7,682 bases of DNA, from NCBI GenBank assembly GCA_002705325.1, contig PAFS01000012.1, forward strand, positions 1 to 7,682, written 5' to 3'. The translations under genes and the position numbers were made by a program. Positions 1 through 6,297 of this stretch are shown piece by piece. Numbering within the stretch: position 1 is the stretch's first letter; each line of letters opens with the position of its first letter. Source of the DNA: Gammaproteobacteria bacterium. GTDB taxonomy: Bacteria > Pseudomonadota > Gammaproteobacteria > Pseudomonadales > Litorivicinaceae. Under the pieces are notes generated by a model, which searched no databases, had not been told where the DNA came from, and saw only the letters and a list, made by a program, of their open reading frames with translations.

Positions 1-262
<262 letters not shown>

Positions 263-268
263 GCGCAG

Positions 269-295
269 TGTCTATGCTCCGGGCTCGTCAGTCAA
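269..295 (-). promoter_or_regulatory. Probable sigma70 promoter of rnpB
   Basis: On the minus strand there is a -35 element TTGACT (290-295) and a -10 element TAGACA (269-274), separated by 15 bp, which is shorter than the ideal 17. A GC-rich stretch (CTGCGCGC) follows, like the discriminator of stable-RNA promoters, and then the predicted RNA start at 260-262. The -10 contains the rsmI stop codon (272-274), so the promoter sits on the end of rsmI. The -35 matches consensus well, the -10 poorly. The position relative to a well-defined RNA 5' end is the main support. Confidence 0.5.
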
Positions 296-1132
296 TTGGC
301 GGTACAAGATTCGTTTCGATACTCCAGTGAGCTCAGACGCCAATGCGGCCGCTTTTGAGGGTGGTAATGCACGAGCAAGTACACGAAGAATCCGCTCCGC
401 ATCAACACTCGATTGGGTTCGATCAGCACTCGCAGGCCCCACCAGTACAACAAATTCTCCTCGGATCCGATCAGGATTAGCCGCAAACCAGTCCGCGCAC
501 TGTCCCGCAGCGACACGAATCAGTTGTTCATGGATTTTTGTAAGCTCTCGAGCAAATACAACTTTTCGTCCATAAGCTGTCCGATCCAGTCGTTCTGCAA
601 AGTCCACAATACGGTGTGGGGCTTCGTAGAAAATCAACGTCCCGTCGTAAGATAGCGCGCGTTCAAGCTCTTGCTCACGCGCACTCGATTTGGTTGATAG
701 AAAGCCAAAAAAATGGGATGGCGCGGCTGGAAAACCACTCACTGACAGCGCTGCTGTCAACGCAGAGGGACCCGGAACAGGAATCACCTGAAATCCTTTT
801 TCAACGACTCTTTCAACAAGCAAACGTCCCGGATCGCTAATCCCGGGGGTCCCAGCATCTGAAATAAGGGCTAACGATTGGCCTGAATCGAGTGACTCGA
901 TGACTCGATCCGCTTTCCCCGCTTCAGAATGAGCATTCATTGAGACCATCCGAGTCGAGACATTGACAAATTTTAAAATCTGGCCACTCACTCGAGTATC
1001 TTCCGCTAAAATCACATCGACACGATCCAAGATATCTATCGCTCTCTGAGAGAGATCAGTCCATTGGCCAATCGGCATTGCGACAACATAAAGCGCTGAT
1101 GGTAAAGTGATGGCTTGATCATTTTGCGACAC
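272..1132 (-). CDS. rsmI: 16S rRNA (cytidine(1402)-2'-O)-methyltransferase RsmI
   Basis: RsmI uses S-adenosylmethionine to 2'-O-methylate C1402 in the decoding centre of 16S rRNA. It belongs to the tetrapyrrole (corrin/porphyrin) methylase fold. Motifs, numbered from the GTG start: LYVVAMPIGQ (14-23), LAEDTR (42-47), SDAGTPGISDPG (91-102), GPSA (121-124), FYEAPHR (168-174) and a C-terminal helical region with SKAAALASELTGVSK. A GTG start at 1132 gives 286 residues, the length of E. coli RsmI, and starts just before the conserved first strand. An upstream in-frame ATG at 1216 would add 28 residues that do not resemble the family and would overlap lpoA. Neither start has a clear Shine-Dalgarno. 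The usual TPIGN at the first motif reads MPIGQ here. rnpB follows on the same strand; lpoA diverges. Confidence 0.95.
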   Translation of the reverse strand: MSQNDQAITLPSALYVVAMPIGQWTDLSQRAIDILDRVDVILAEDTRVSGQILKFVNVSTRMVSMNAHSEAGKADRVIESLDSGQSLALISDAGTPGISDPGRLLVERVVEKGFQVIPVPGPSALTAALSVSGFPAAPSHFFGFLSTKSSAREQELERALSYDGTLIFYEAPHRIVDFAERLDRTAYGRKVVFARELTKIHEQLIRVAAGQCADWFAANPDRIRGEFVVLVGPASADRTQSSVDAERILRVLARALPPSKAAALASELTGVSKRILYRQLTDEPGA

Positions 1133-1181
1133 TGTAGGGATCCATTTGTTGTTACTCGTCAAGCCTGCACGAAAACCCACG
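1133..1181. promoter_or_regulatory. Short divergent intergenic region between rsmI and lpoA
   Basis: Only about 49 bp separate the preferred start codons of the two divergent genes, so their promoters must lie here or inside the neighbouring coding sequence. I could not identify a convincing sigma70 pair for either direction. The best plus-strand candidate is an extended -10 (TGGTAAAGT, 1099-1107) inside rsmI, preceded by TTGCGA 19 bp before its TAAAGT hexamer, which is too far for a confident call. Confidence 0.3.
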
Positions 1182-3188
1182 ATGAGAACAAGCGCTTTAG
1201 TCGGTCTGGTGTTCATCGCCGGATGTCAGCAACAGGTGAAGCCCCCAATGGTCGAGATCCCTCGCGCGGAGCAAACGACGAAAGCACCTGAACCGTCTGT
1301 TGAGCCCCACGAACAACTGCGAATCGATGTATTGCCAAAGCAAATCGATTGGAACCGCGGTTCCCGTGAGATTGGGCGAACCGAGGTATCGCCGACGGGT
1401 CGCAACAGCACCCAATCAACGCGTGACGATTTCCAAACACCTCAACAAGAAGGCGTGATCTCACTTAATCCATCAACGACGATTGAACCGAACGAACCAG
1501 GATCTTCAGAAGCAATTGCACTGGCGGTCATACCCTCGATCAAGCCGATCGATGAAACACCAGCAATCGCAGCGCAACCAGCGACGTCGACTGACATTCG
1601 CCAACCAGAATCAGATCGTGAAGTCATAACAACCGAGCGGCCTGATCAGAACCAGCTTACAGTCGATGACTCAGTGAGGACAGTAGCCGACAAGTTGGCC
1701 GAAAATGAGCCTGAACTGGCGATACTGACAATCAACGCGATCAACTCAAAATCACTCTCGAGTACTCAGCGAGCTGAAGTCCTTCGGATGAAAGGAGAGG
1801 CATACCGACAACTGAATATGTCGATTGCCGCCCTTCGTTTCGATGCGGAGCGTTTGCGATATCTCGATGATCAGACACTCAGCACGGCCGCACGCAATAT
1901 CCTTGAAGCGCTGGCCGACCTACCCGATCGTTTACGACAGGATTTGAGTGCTGGAACTGATCCATTAGCGGGCCTGGCCCACGCATTATCCTTGCGAATG
2001 GCTCCGTCCGAAGACGCAATATGGCAATGGCTTCGAAAGTACCGGACTCACCCACTGCTTCGCGCGGAACTTCCTGAGTACAGTTTCCTCACCAGCGTCA
2101 ATCCACCTAAGGACTTCCATGTCACTGTATTACTCCCGCTTTCCGGGGATCTTGGAAACGCTGGACGCGCAATCCGTGATGGCATACTCTATGAACACCA
2201 ACAGCAGCAATCTGACTTCGGCGTTGCACTGCGGATCCTTGACACAGAAAAACTATCGAACGCAGATATGATTGCGATTGGACAATCCGCAGAGACAGAG
2301 TTCATCATCGGCCCGCTGCAAAAAGATAAGGTGGTCGAATTACTTGAGTCAAAGCCACGCGTACCTGTTCTCGCACTGAATCGTGTCCAAGCAGATGCGC
2401 TGGATCTATCAACGCCGTTTTACACTCTCAGCCTCGCGATCGAGGATGACGCGCAATCGACGATCAATCATGTCGCGCGTGAGGTGGATCAGCCTCGGGT
2501 TTTAGTGTTCCATCCCGATTCACCGCTCGGTGAGCGTGCGGCAAATGCCATTCAGAGCCAACTCACAGCGGTTGGCGGCACGTCTGGCGGTCAATTCGCT
2601 CTCGATAGCAAAAAACCTGAAACAGCAATCACTGCAGCGTTTGGGGTCACAGATAGCGATAATAGGCGCCGACAATTATCGAAAGCATTAGGTTTACGCC
2701 TCGAACATACCACCAGAATTCGACAAGATATGACTGCGGTCGTTGTCCATACAGATCCAAAAAGAGCGCAACAAATTCGTCCCCTTCTTGATTTCTATTA
2801 TCTGGATGAGACTCCCGTTTACCTTATCGGTGCCTATCGGCCTGACATCAACGAGATTGCTGAAGATCTTCGAAATAGCCAGTTAATGGTCACCCCCTGG
2901 GACCTCGGAACAGACGAAAAACAAATGCTGGCAGATCGAACAAATGCCCAAGGCGTCTTTGGCTCGCTGGTTGGTATTGGCATTGATGCAGTCCGCATGG
3001 CCATGCAACTCGGGTTTGGTGGCTCGACCTCGATCCGAGGACAAACCGGATATCTAACGCTGGGTCCTGACTCAATGATCCATCGTCAACTATCAACAAT
3101 TCGAATTACCAATACCGAACAAGTCATAGCGACCGACTGGGAGCCTGCGCCCTCACTGCTAGACTCGGAGTTGCTTCATGCGAACTGA
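1182..3188 (+). CDS. lpoA: LpoA, outer-membrane lipoprotein activator of PBP1A (LppC/YraM family)
   Basis: LpoA is anchored in the outer membrane and reaches through the periplasm to stimulate the peptidoglycan synthase PBP1A. The ATG at 1182 gives 668 residues, close to E. coli's 678. A short lipoprotein signal ends in lipobox FIAGC (Cys15). Residues about 16-160 are a Pro/Glu/Thr/Gln-rich, apparently disordered linker. Residues 161-305 are helical and fit the TPR-like N-domain. From residue 312 on is the periplasmic-binding-protein-like C-domain, with FHVTVLLPLSGDLGNAGRAI, EFIIGPLQKDKVVELL, PVLALNRV, LVFHPDSPLGERAANAI, QIRPLLDFYYLDETPVYLIG and GQTGYLTLGPDSMIHRQL. TTG codons at 1146 and 1149 would add 11-12 residues and give a longer, more basic n-region; neither option has a strong Shine-Dalgarno. 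It is first gene of the lpoA-diaA-dolP operon and its stop overlaps the diaA start by 11 bp. Confidence 0.93.
   Translation: MRTSALVGLVFIAGCQQQVKPPMVEIPRAEQTTKAPEPSVEPHEQLRIDVLPKQIDWNRGSREIGRTEVSPTGRNSTQSTRDDFQTPQQEGVISLNPSTTIEPNEPGSSEAIALAVIPSIKPIDETPAIAAQPATSTDIRQPESDREVITTERPDQNQLTVDDSVRTVADKLAENEPELAILTINAINSKSLSSTQRAEVLRMKGEAYRQLNMSIAALRFDAERLRYLDDQTLSTAARNILEALADLPDRLRQDLSAGTDPLAGLAHALSLRMAPSEDAIWQWLRKYRTHPLLRAELPEYSFLTSVNPPKDFHVTVLLPLSGDLGNAGRAIRDGILYEHQQQQSDFGVALRILDTEKLSNADMIAIGQSAETEFIIGPLQKDKVVELLESKPRVPVLALNRVQADALDLSTPFYTLSLAIEDDAQSTINHVAREVDQPRVLVFHPDSPLGERAANAIQSQLTAVGGTSGGQFALDSKKPETAITAAFGVTDSDNRRRQLSKALGLRLEHTTRIRQDMTAVVVHTDPKRAQQIRPLLDFYYLDETPVYLIGAYRPDINEIAEDLRNSQLMVTPWDLGTDEKQMLADRTNAQGVFGSLVGIGIDAVRMAMQLGFGGSTSIRGQTGYLTLGPDSMIHRQLSTIRITNTEQVIATDWEPAPSLLDSELLHAN
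3167..3180 (+). promoter_or_regulatory. Ribosome binding site that decides the diaA start
   Basis: GGAG at 3167-3170 lies 7 nt before the ATG at 3178, inside the last codons of lpoA. This favours 3178 over the in-frame ATG at 3196, which aligns better with the E. coli N-terminus but has only a weak GACGAG upstream. Confidence 0.6.
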
Positions 3189-3768
3189 CGAGATTATGGA
3201 AGAACGGATCGCGATGCGGATTGCCAAAGCGACTGACGCGTTACAGCAAAGTTTCGAACTTGCGCCACGGTTGGTGACTGCTGCCACTCAACTCACCAAT
3301 TGTATTTTGAATGATGGGAAAATCCTGGTCATCGGATCTGGCTCGTCTGCTGCAATCGGTCAAATCTTTGCAACACATCTGATGCATCGATTTGAACGAG
3401 ACCGGCCTGGGCTTCCGGCAATTGCCTTGAATGCCGATGCGATCACCATGAGCTCCCTCGCTGATGAATCCCGTTCAGAAAAGTATTCGCGACAAGTCAA
3501 AGCGCTCGGAAAAGCCGGTGATAGCATGCTGATCGTTTCAGCCACCGGTACACGCTCAAGTTTGGTTCAGTCGGTGATTGCGGCTCACGAGCTCGAATTA
3601 CCGGTGATTGCCTTAACTGGCGGTGGTGGTGGTGAAATTGCACCATTACTCAATTACGGAGACATAGAGATTCGAGTAAACTCTGATCATCCCATCACAG
3701 TTCGCGAACAGCATTTGATGCTCGTGCATTGCCTAAGCGAATTAATTGATCTACAAATATTTGGCTAA
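3178..3768 (+). CDS. diaA: DiaA-like SIS-domain protein, probable DnaA initiator-associating factor
   Basis: In E. coli the tetrameric DiaA binds DnaA and promotes its assembly at oriC. This 196-residue protein is a single SIS domain of the GmhA/DiaA family: KILVIGSGSSAA (48-59), FATHLMHRFERDRPGLPAIA (64-83), RQVKALGKAGDSMLIVSATG (105-124), ALTGGGGGEIAPLL (145-158), REQHLMLVHCLSELIDLQIF (176-195). GmhA's catalytic Glu65 aligns with His67 here, although the later conserved His (179) is kept, so phosphoheptose isomerase activity is unlikely. The C-terminal Ile194-Phe195 matches the Leu190-Phe191 pair used by E. coli DiaA to contact DnaA. Position after lpoA and before dolP is the yraO position of E. 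coli, but yraN is missing. I would call it DiaA rather than GmhA on both residues and context; DnaA binding itself is inferred. Confidence 0.88.
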   Translation: MRTDEIMEERIAMRIAKATDALQQSFELAPRLVTAATQLTNCILNDGKILVIGSGSSAAIGQIFATHLMHRFERDRPGLPAIALNADAITMSSLADESRSEKYSRQVKALGKAGDSMLIVSATGTRSSLVQSVIAAHELELPVIALTGGGGGEIAPLLNYGDIEIRVNSDHPITVREQHLMLVHCLSELIDLQIFG

Positions 3769-3771
3769 CTC

Positions 3772-3786
3772 AAGGAGTTGATGATG
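3772..3786 (+). promoter_or_regulatory. Shine-Dalgarno of dolP
   Basis: AAGGAG at 3772-3777 sits 6 nt before the ATG at 3784 and only 3 nt before the ATG at 3781. The spacing selects the second ATG. A TTG at 3778 directly abuts the site and cannot be the start. Confidence 0.75.
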
Positions 3787-4356
3787 CGTTTACCTTTGAT
3801 CCTGGCAATTCTCACGCTTGGTCTTTTAACGGGCTGTGCGACAGTCATCGATTCAACCACAGCAGAGCCGATTTCGGATAGCCGAGGCAGTCGGACAGCT
3901 GGGCAATTTATCGATGATGAAACAGCTGAAGTGACGATTGCAGTGAATCTTAAAAAGGCGTCACCTGAGCTTAAAGTCAGCAACATCAATGTTAAAGTCT
4001 ACAATGGGGTGGTGTTAATTGCGGGACAGGTTCCGTCTGAGGATGCACGACAGATCGCTGAAAAAGTGACTTCACAACATCGCGGTGTCGTCCGTGTGAT
4101 TAATCAGCTCGAGATCGCAGGAAAAGCGACGATTATTTCCGAAATCAATGACCTCACCATTTCAACACAAGTCAAAGCGCTCGTTCTCAAAGACCTGGGA
4201 CGCAACGTGTATCAGAGAACCTTGATCACAACCGAAAACAGTGTGGTCTATGTGATGGGTTTTGTTTCGAGAACCGAAGCTGCTGCGCTTGAGAATGTCG
4301 TGAGTTCAGTGCGAGGGGTGAAACGAATCGTTCGTGTATTCGAGTATATCGATTAG
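3784..4356 (+). CDS. dolP: DolP (YraP), BON-domain outer-membrane lipoprotein
   Basis: DolP is a dual-BON lipoprotein that binds anionic phospholipid, gathers at the division site and supports outer-membrane integrity and BAM function. From ATG 3784 the product has 190 residues (E. coli 191). A hydrophobic signal ends in lipobox LLTGC (Cys18). BON1 covers about 44-110 (NVKVYNGVVLIAGQVP) and BON2 about 123-189 (TTENSVVYVMGFVSRTEA, then SVRGVKRIVRVFEYID), each keeping the core glycine after its second strand. The pre-BON segment SRTAGQFIDDETAEV matches the family. The tryptophan of BON2 that enters the membrane in E. coli (Trp127 in NDTWITTKV) is Thr125 here (NDLTISTQV). The gene starts 15 bp after diaA, so they are very likely co-transcribed. 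Its TAG overlaps the stop of convergent sspB. Confidence 0.93.
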   Translation: MRLPLILAILTLGLLTGCATVIDSTTAEPISDSRGSRTAGQFIDDETAEVTIAVNLKKASPELKVSNINVKVYNGVVLIAGQVPSEDARQIAEKVTSQHRGVVRVINQLEIAGKATIISEINDLTISTQVKALVLKDLGRNVYQRTLITTENSVVYVMGFVSRTEAAALENVVSSVRGVKRIVRVFEYID

Positions 4357-4802
4357 TCGTCTGATTTCACGATTCGTAATGCGGGCCGCTCGCGCTTGGG
4401 CGGCTCAGATTCCGCAGGAACTTCATCCTGAGCGGGCTCAAAGGTCGGCGCAGAGACATCGGTGTTGGGTAATTCAGGCACCCCACCTGGCTCCCGACCG
4501 AACGCCATTCCAAGACCTGATTCCTTCCCATAAATCGCAGTAATTGCACCGTAGGGTAAAACCAAGTTGGTTGGGACCCCACTGAACCGTGTCTGGAACA
4601 TTAAGCCGAAGTCTGACGTATTCCAGGCATTCAAAGCCCTCGGCGCAAGATTGAGAACAATTTGGCCATCCTTCACGTGCGATTCCGGCACTTCCACACC
4701 TGGGTAGAAGCAGTCAACAACCACATAAGGATCTTCGCCCCCGTCGACTATCCAGTCATAAAGAGCACGGATCAAATATGAGCGCGAGGAACCGAGGGCC
4801 AT
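4353..4802 (-). CDS. sspB: SspB, ClpXP protease specificity-enhancing factor
   Basis: SspB is the adaptor that captures ssrA-tagged proteins from stalled ribosomes and delivers them to ClpXP. The 149-residue product has the folded substrate-binding domain at about 7-103: SYLIRALYDWIVD, PYVVVDCFYPGVEVP, VKDGQIVLNLAPRAL, FSGVPTNLVLPYGAITAIYG. An acidic, proline-rich flexible linker follows, then the ClpX-binding tail RPALRIVK (139-146), the counterpart of RPALRVVK in E. coli. Three extra residues, SDD, follow the Lys that ends the E. coli protein. The linker is shorter than in E. coli. Only 3 nt separate it from the sspA stop and no Shine-Dalgarno is visible, so translation is probably coupled to sspA. 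Confidence 0.96.
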   Translation of the reverse strand: MALGSSRSYLIRALYDWIVDGGEDPYVVVDCFYPGVEVPESHVKDGQIVLNLAPRALNAWNTSDFGLMFQTRFSGVPTNLVLPYGAITAIYGKESGLGMAFGREPGGVPELPNTDVSAPTFEPAQDEVPAESEPPKRERPALRIVKSDD

Positions 4803-4805
4803 AAT

Positions 4806-5441
4806 TTAAGAACGCGGCATTTCCCGTTCGGCCTCAGACAGACTCGCCTGGAACGCATCCCGGTTGAACATACGATATTGATAATCTTGCAGTCCACGGG
4901 TTTGCTTCGGGGGTAATTCGACACCCAAATGTGGTAGTCGCCATAAAATCGGCGCGACAGTGCAATCAACAAGTGAAAACTCCTCGCTCATGAAATATGG
5001 CATTTCCTCAAAGATTGGAGCGACAGCGACCAATTGCTCTTTCAGCTCTTTAGCTGCTGATGGTGAGCGCTTGTTATTGCGCTTGGCAGCTTCGATCGTT
5101 CGGATCAATGGCGTCCACTCTTTCTCAATCCGGTGCAAAAACATCCGCGCATTGGCGCGCGCCACCGGATAGACAGGCAGTAACGGTGGATGCGGAAAGC
5201 GTTCATCAAGATACTCCATCATTGTGTTGGGTTCGTACAACACCAAATCACGATCTAGCAATGTTGGGAGATTGTTATACGGATTAATCTCTGACACTTC
5301 CTCTGGAATGTCATCCGCATCGCAATCATCGATATCCACGGTGACTCCCTTTTCCGCCAGCACGATCCGTACACGATGGGACATGTGATCCGTTGGATCC
5401 GAGAAAAAGGTCATGGTTGAGCGTTTCGTCACGAGTGACAT
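4806..5441 (-). CDS. sspA: SspA, stringent starvation protein A (RNA-polymerase-associated, GST fold)
   Basis: SspA binds RNA polymerase holoenzyme and alters promoter use during stationary phase and stress; despite its glutathione S-transferase fold it is not known to act as a GST. The 211 residues (E. coli 212) show a thioredoxin-like N-domain (about 8-84: MTFFSDPTDHMSHRVRIVLA, LPTLLDRDLVLYE, MMEYLDERF) and an all-helical C-domain (about 92-203: VARANARMFLHRIEKEW, EFSLVDCTVAPILWRLPHLG, ASLSEAEREM). The conserved surface motif PHP (83-85, in RFPHPPLLPVYP) needed for activity in E. coli is intact. The ATG at 5441 matches the family N-terminus; its GGAG (5454-5457) is 12 nt away, longer than ideal. 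It follows the petC terminator and leads into sspB. Confidence 0.96.
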   Translation of the reverse strand: MSLVTKRSTMTFFSDPTDHMSHRVRIVLAEKGVTVDIDDCDADDIPEEVSEINPYNNLPTLLDRDLVLYEPNTMMEYLDERFPHPPLLPVYPVARANARMFLHRIEKEWTPLIRTIEAAKRNNKRSPSAAKELKEQLVAVAPIFEEMPYFMSEEFSLVDCTVAPILWRLPHLGVELPPKQTRGLQDYQYRMFNRDAFQASLSEAEREMPRS

Positions 5442-5460
5442 AAATATTTCAATCTCCGTA

Positions 5461-5492
5461 AACAGACAAAACAGCCGGCGTGAGCCGGCTGT
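5461..5492 (-). terminator. Rho-independent terminator after petC
   Basis: On the minus strand a perfect 9-bp stem, ACAGCCGGC (5484-5492) with GCCGGCTGT (5471-5479), encloses the 4-nt loop TCAC (5480-5483). It is followed by a T-rich but interrupted tract (TTTGTCTGTTT). It begins 25 bp after the petC stop and ends about 20 bp before sspA, so it marks the end of petABC, possibly with read-through into sspAB. The tract after the other arm on the plus strand is not T-rich, so it works in one direction. Confidence 0.85.
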
Positions 5493-5517
5493 TCGTAGAA
5501 CTTAGGCTTGGTTGTGC

Positions 5518-6297
5518 TTAATGCACGTCTTTCCAGTATTCACGCTTCAGTAAGTAAGCAAATACAAAGAAGATCATGATAAACAACAGCACGTATATTC
5601 CCATGTCGTGGGCTTTCGCTTTCGAAGGCTCTCCAACATATTCCAAGAAGTTTACCAGATCGTAGATCAACCTATCGTATTCAGCTGGTGTCAACTGTCC
5701 GGAGCCTTCAACAACTTCTAGAATTCCGCACTGATTTTCAGTGAGTGGCTGTCCCGAAATTGAATCTGTTTGCACCGTTCCGTTCACACGAATCGGCGCT
5801 TCCTTACAGACTGTGCGCTGGACACCCTGAAGCGGCTCCAGTACGTGCGGCATCCCAACTTTCGGGAATACTTTGTTGTTAACACCCAGTGGACGCGATG
5901 GATCGACATAGAATGTCTTTAGATACGTGTAGATCCAGTCTGGTGAGCGCTTCCGAGCGACGAGTGTTAAATCAGGGGGCGGTGCGCCGAACCACTCAGC
6001 AGCTCCTTTCGATGGCATGGCAATCGTCCCTAAATCACCAATCTTCTGATCCGTAGGCACGATGGATTGGACCATGATGTCAGTGTCAATTCCCAAATCC
6101 ATCGCGGTCCGTTCATAGCGCTGATACTCAAGCGAATGACACCCCATACAGTAATGACTATAGGTCGCCAAGCCACGCTGCAACGACACTTTGTCACTAT
6201 AATCGGGTTGAATCGACTCAAGCGGGTATCCTGGACCACCAGCTGCAACAGCTGCGGTCGACATCCATGAAAAGACCAAGGCCGCTACCAATTTCAT
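5518..6297 (-). CDS. petC: Cytochrome c1 subunit of the cytochrome bc1 complex
   Basis: Cytochrome c1 accepts electrons from the Rieske protein and passes them to soluble or membrane cytochrome c; its haem domain is periplasmic. The ATG at 6297 gives 259 residues: a cleavable signal (1-about 20, ending near STAAVAA), the haem-binding CMGCH (50-54), the conserved PPPDLTLVARKRSPDWIYTY, the region VFPKVGMPHVL whose Met149 is the likely sixth haem ligand, and a single C-terminal anchor (about 232-250) followed by LKREYWKDVH. Cys164 and Cys190 may form a disulfide as in some other c1 proteins (inference). The start overlaps the petB stop as ATGA, with GAGGG (6305-6309) 7 nt upstream. A longer in-frame start at 6348 would lie inside petB and put 17 polar residues before the signal peptide, so I rejected it. 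Confidence 0.97.
   Translation of the reverse strand: MKLVAALVFSWMSTAAVAAGGPGYPLESIQPDYSDKVSLQRGLATYSHYCMGCHSLEYQRYERTAMDLGIDTDIMVQSIVPTDQKIGDLGTIAMPSKGAAEWFGAPPPDLTLVARKRSPDWIYTYLKTFYVDPSRPLGVNNKVFPKVGMPHVLEPLQGVQRTVCKEAPIRVNGTVQTDSISGQPLTENQCGILEVVEGSGQLTPAEYDRLIYDLVNFLEYVGEPSKAKAHDMGIYVLLFIMIFFVFAYLLKREYWKDVH

Noticed and set aside
292..516. Minus-strand 74-codon frame inside rsmI
   Set aside because: It is an alternative frame within rsmI with no domain; the RsmI frame explains the region.
327..840. Plus-strand open frames opposite rsmI (327-575, 413-655, 616-840)
   Set aside because: They are antisense to well-conserved RsmI coding sequence, have no recognisable domain and have mutually overlapping frames.
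884..912. Repeated gactcgat units in rsmI
   Set aside because: Only two copies, in a coding stretch for VIESLDSG; too short to be a repeat array.
1197..1627. Several minus-strand frames opposite the lpoA linker
   Set aside because: They reflect the low-complexity composition of the LpoA linker. None has a plausible start site or family resemblance.
4322..4334. Inverted repeat ACGAA-TCG-TTCGT near the end of dolP, considered as a terminator for sspB or dolP
   Set aside because: The stem is only 5 bp, AT-containing and without a T-tract in the correct position on either strand.
4380..4440. GC-rich inverted segments in the sspB tail considered as a dolP terminator
   Set aside because: Stems are about 5 bp with large loops and no T-run follows; the sequence is explained by Pro/Glu/Arg codons of SspB.
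4367..4582. Second minus-strand frame inside sspB
   Set aside because: Shadow of sspB in another frame; the SspB frame includes the ClpX tail.
6030..6270. Overlapping frames on both strands within petC
   Set aside because: They cover the haem-binding region of cytochrome c1, which is fully explained by the petC frame.
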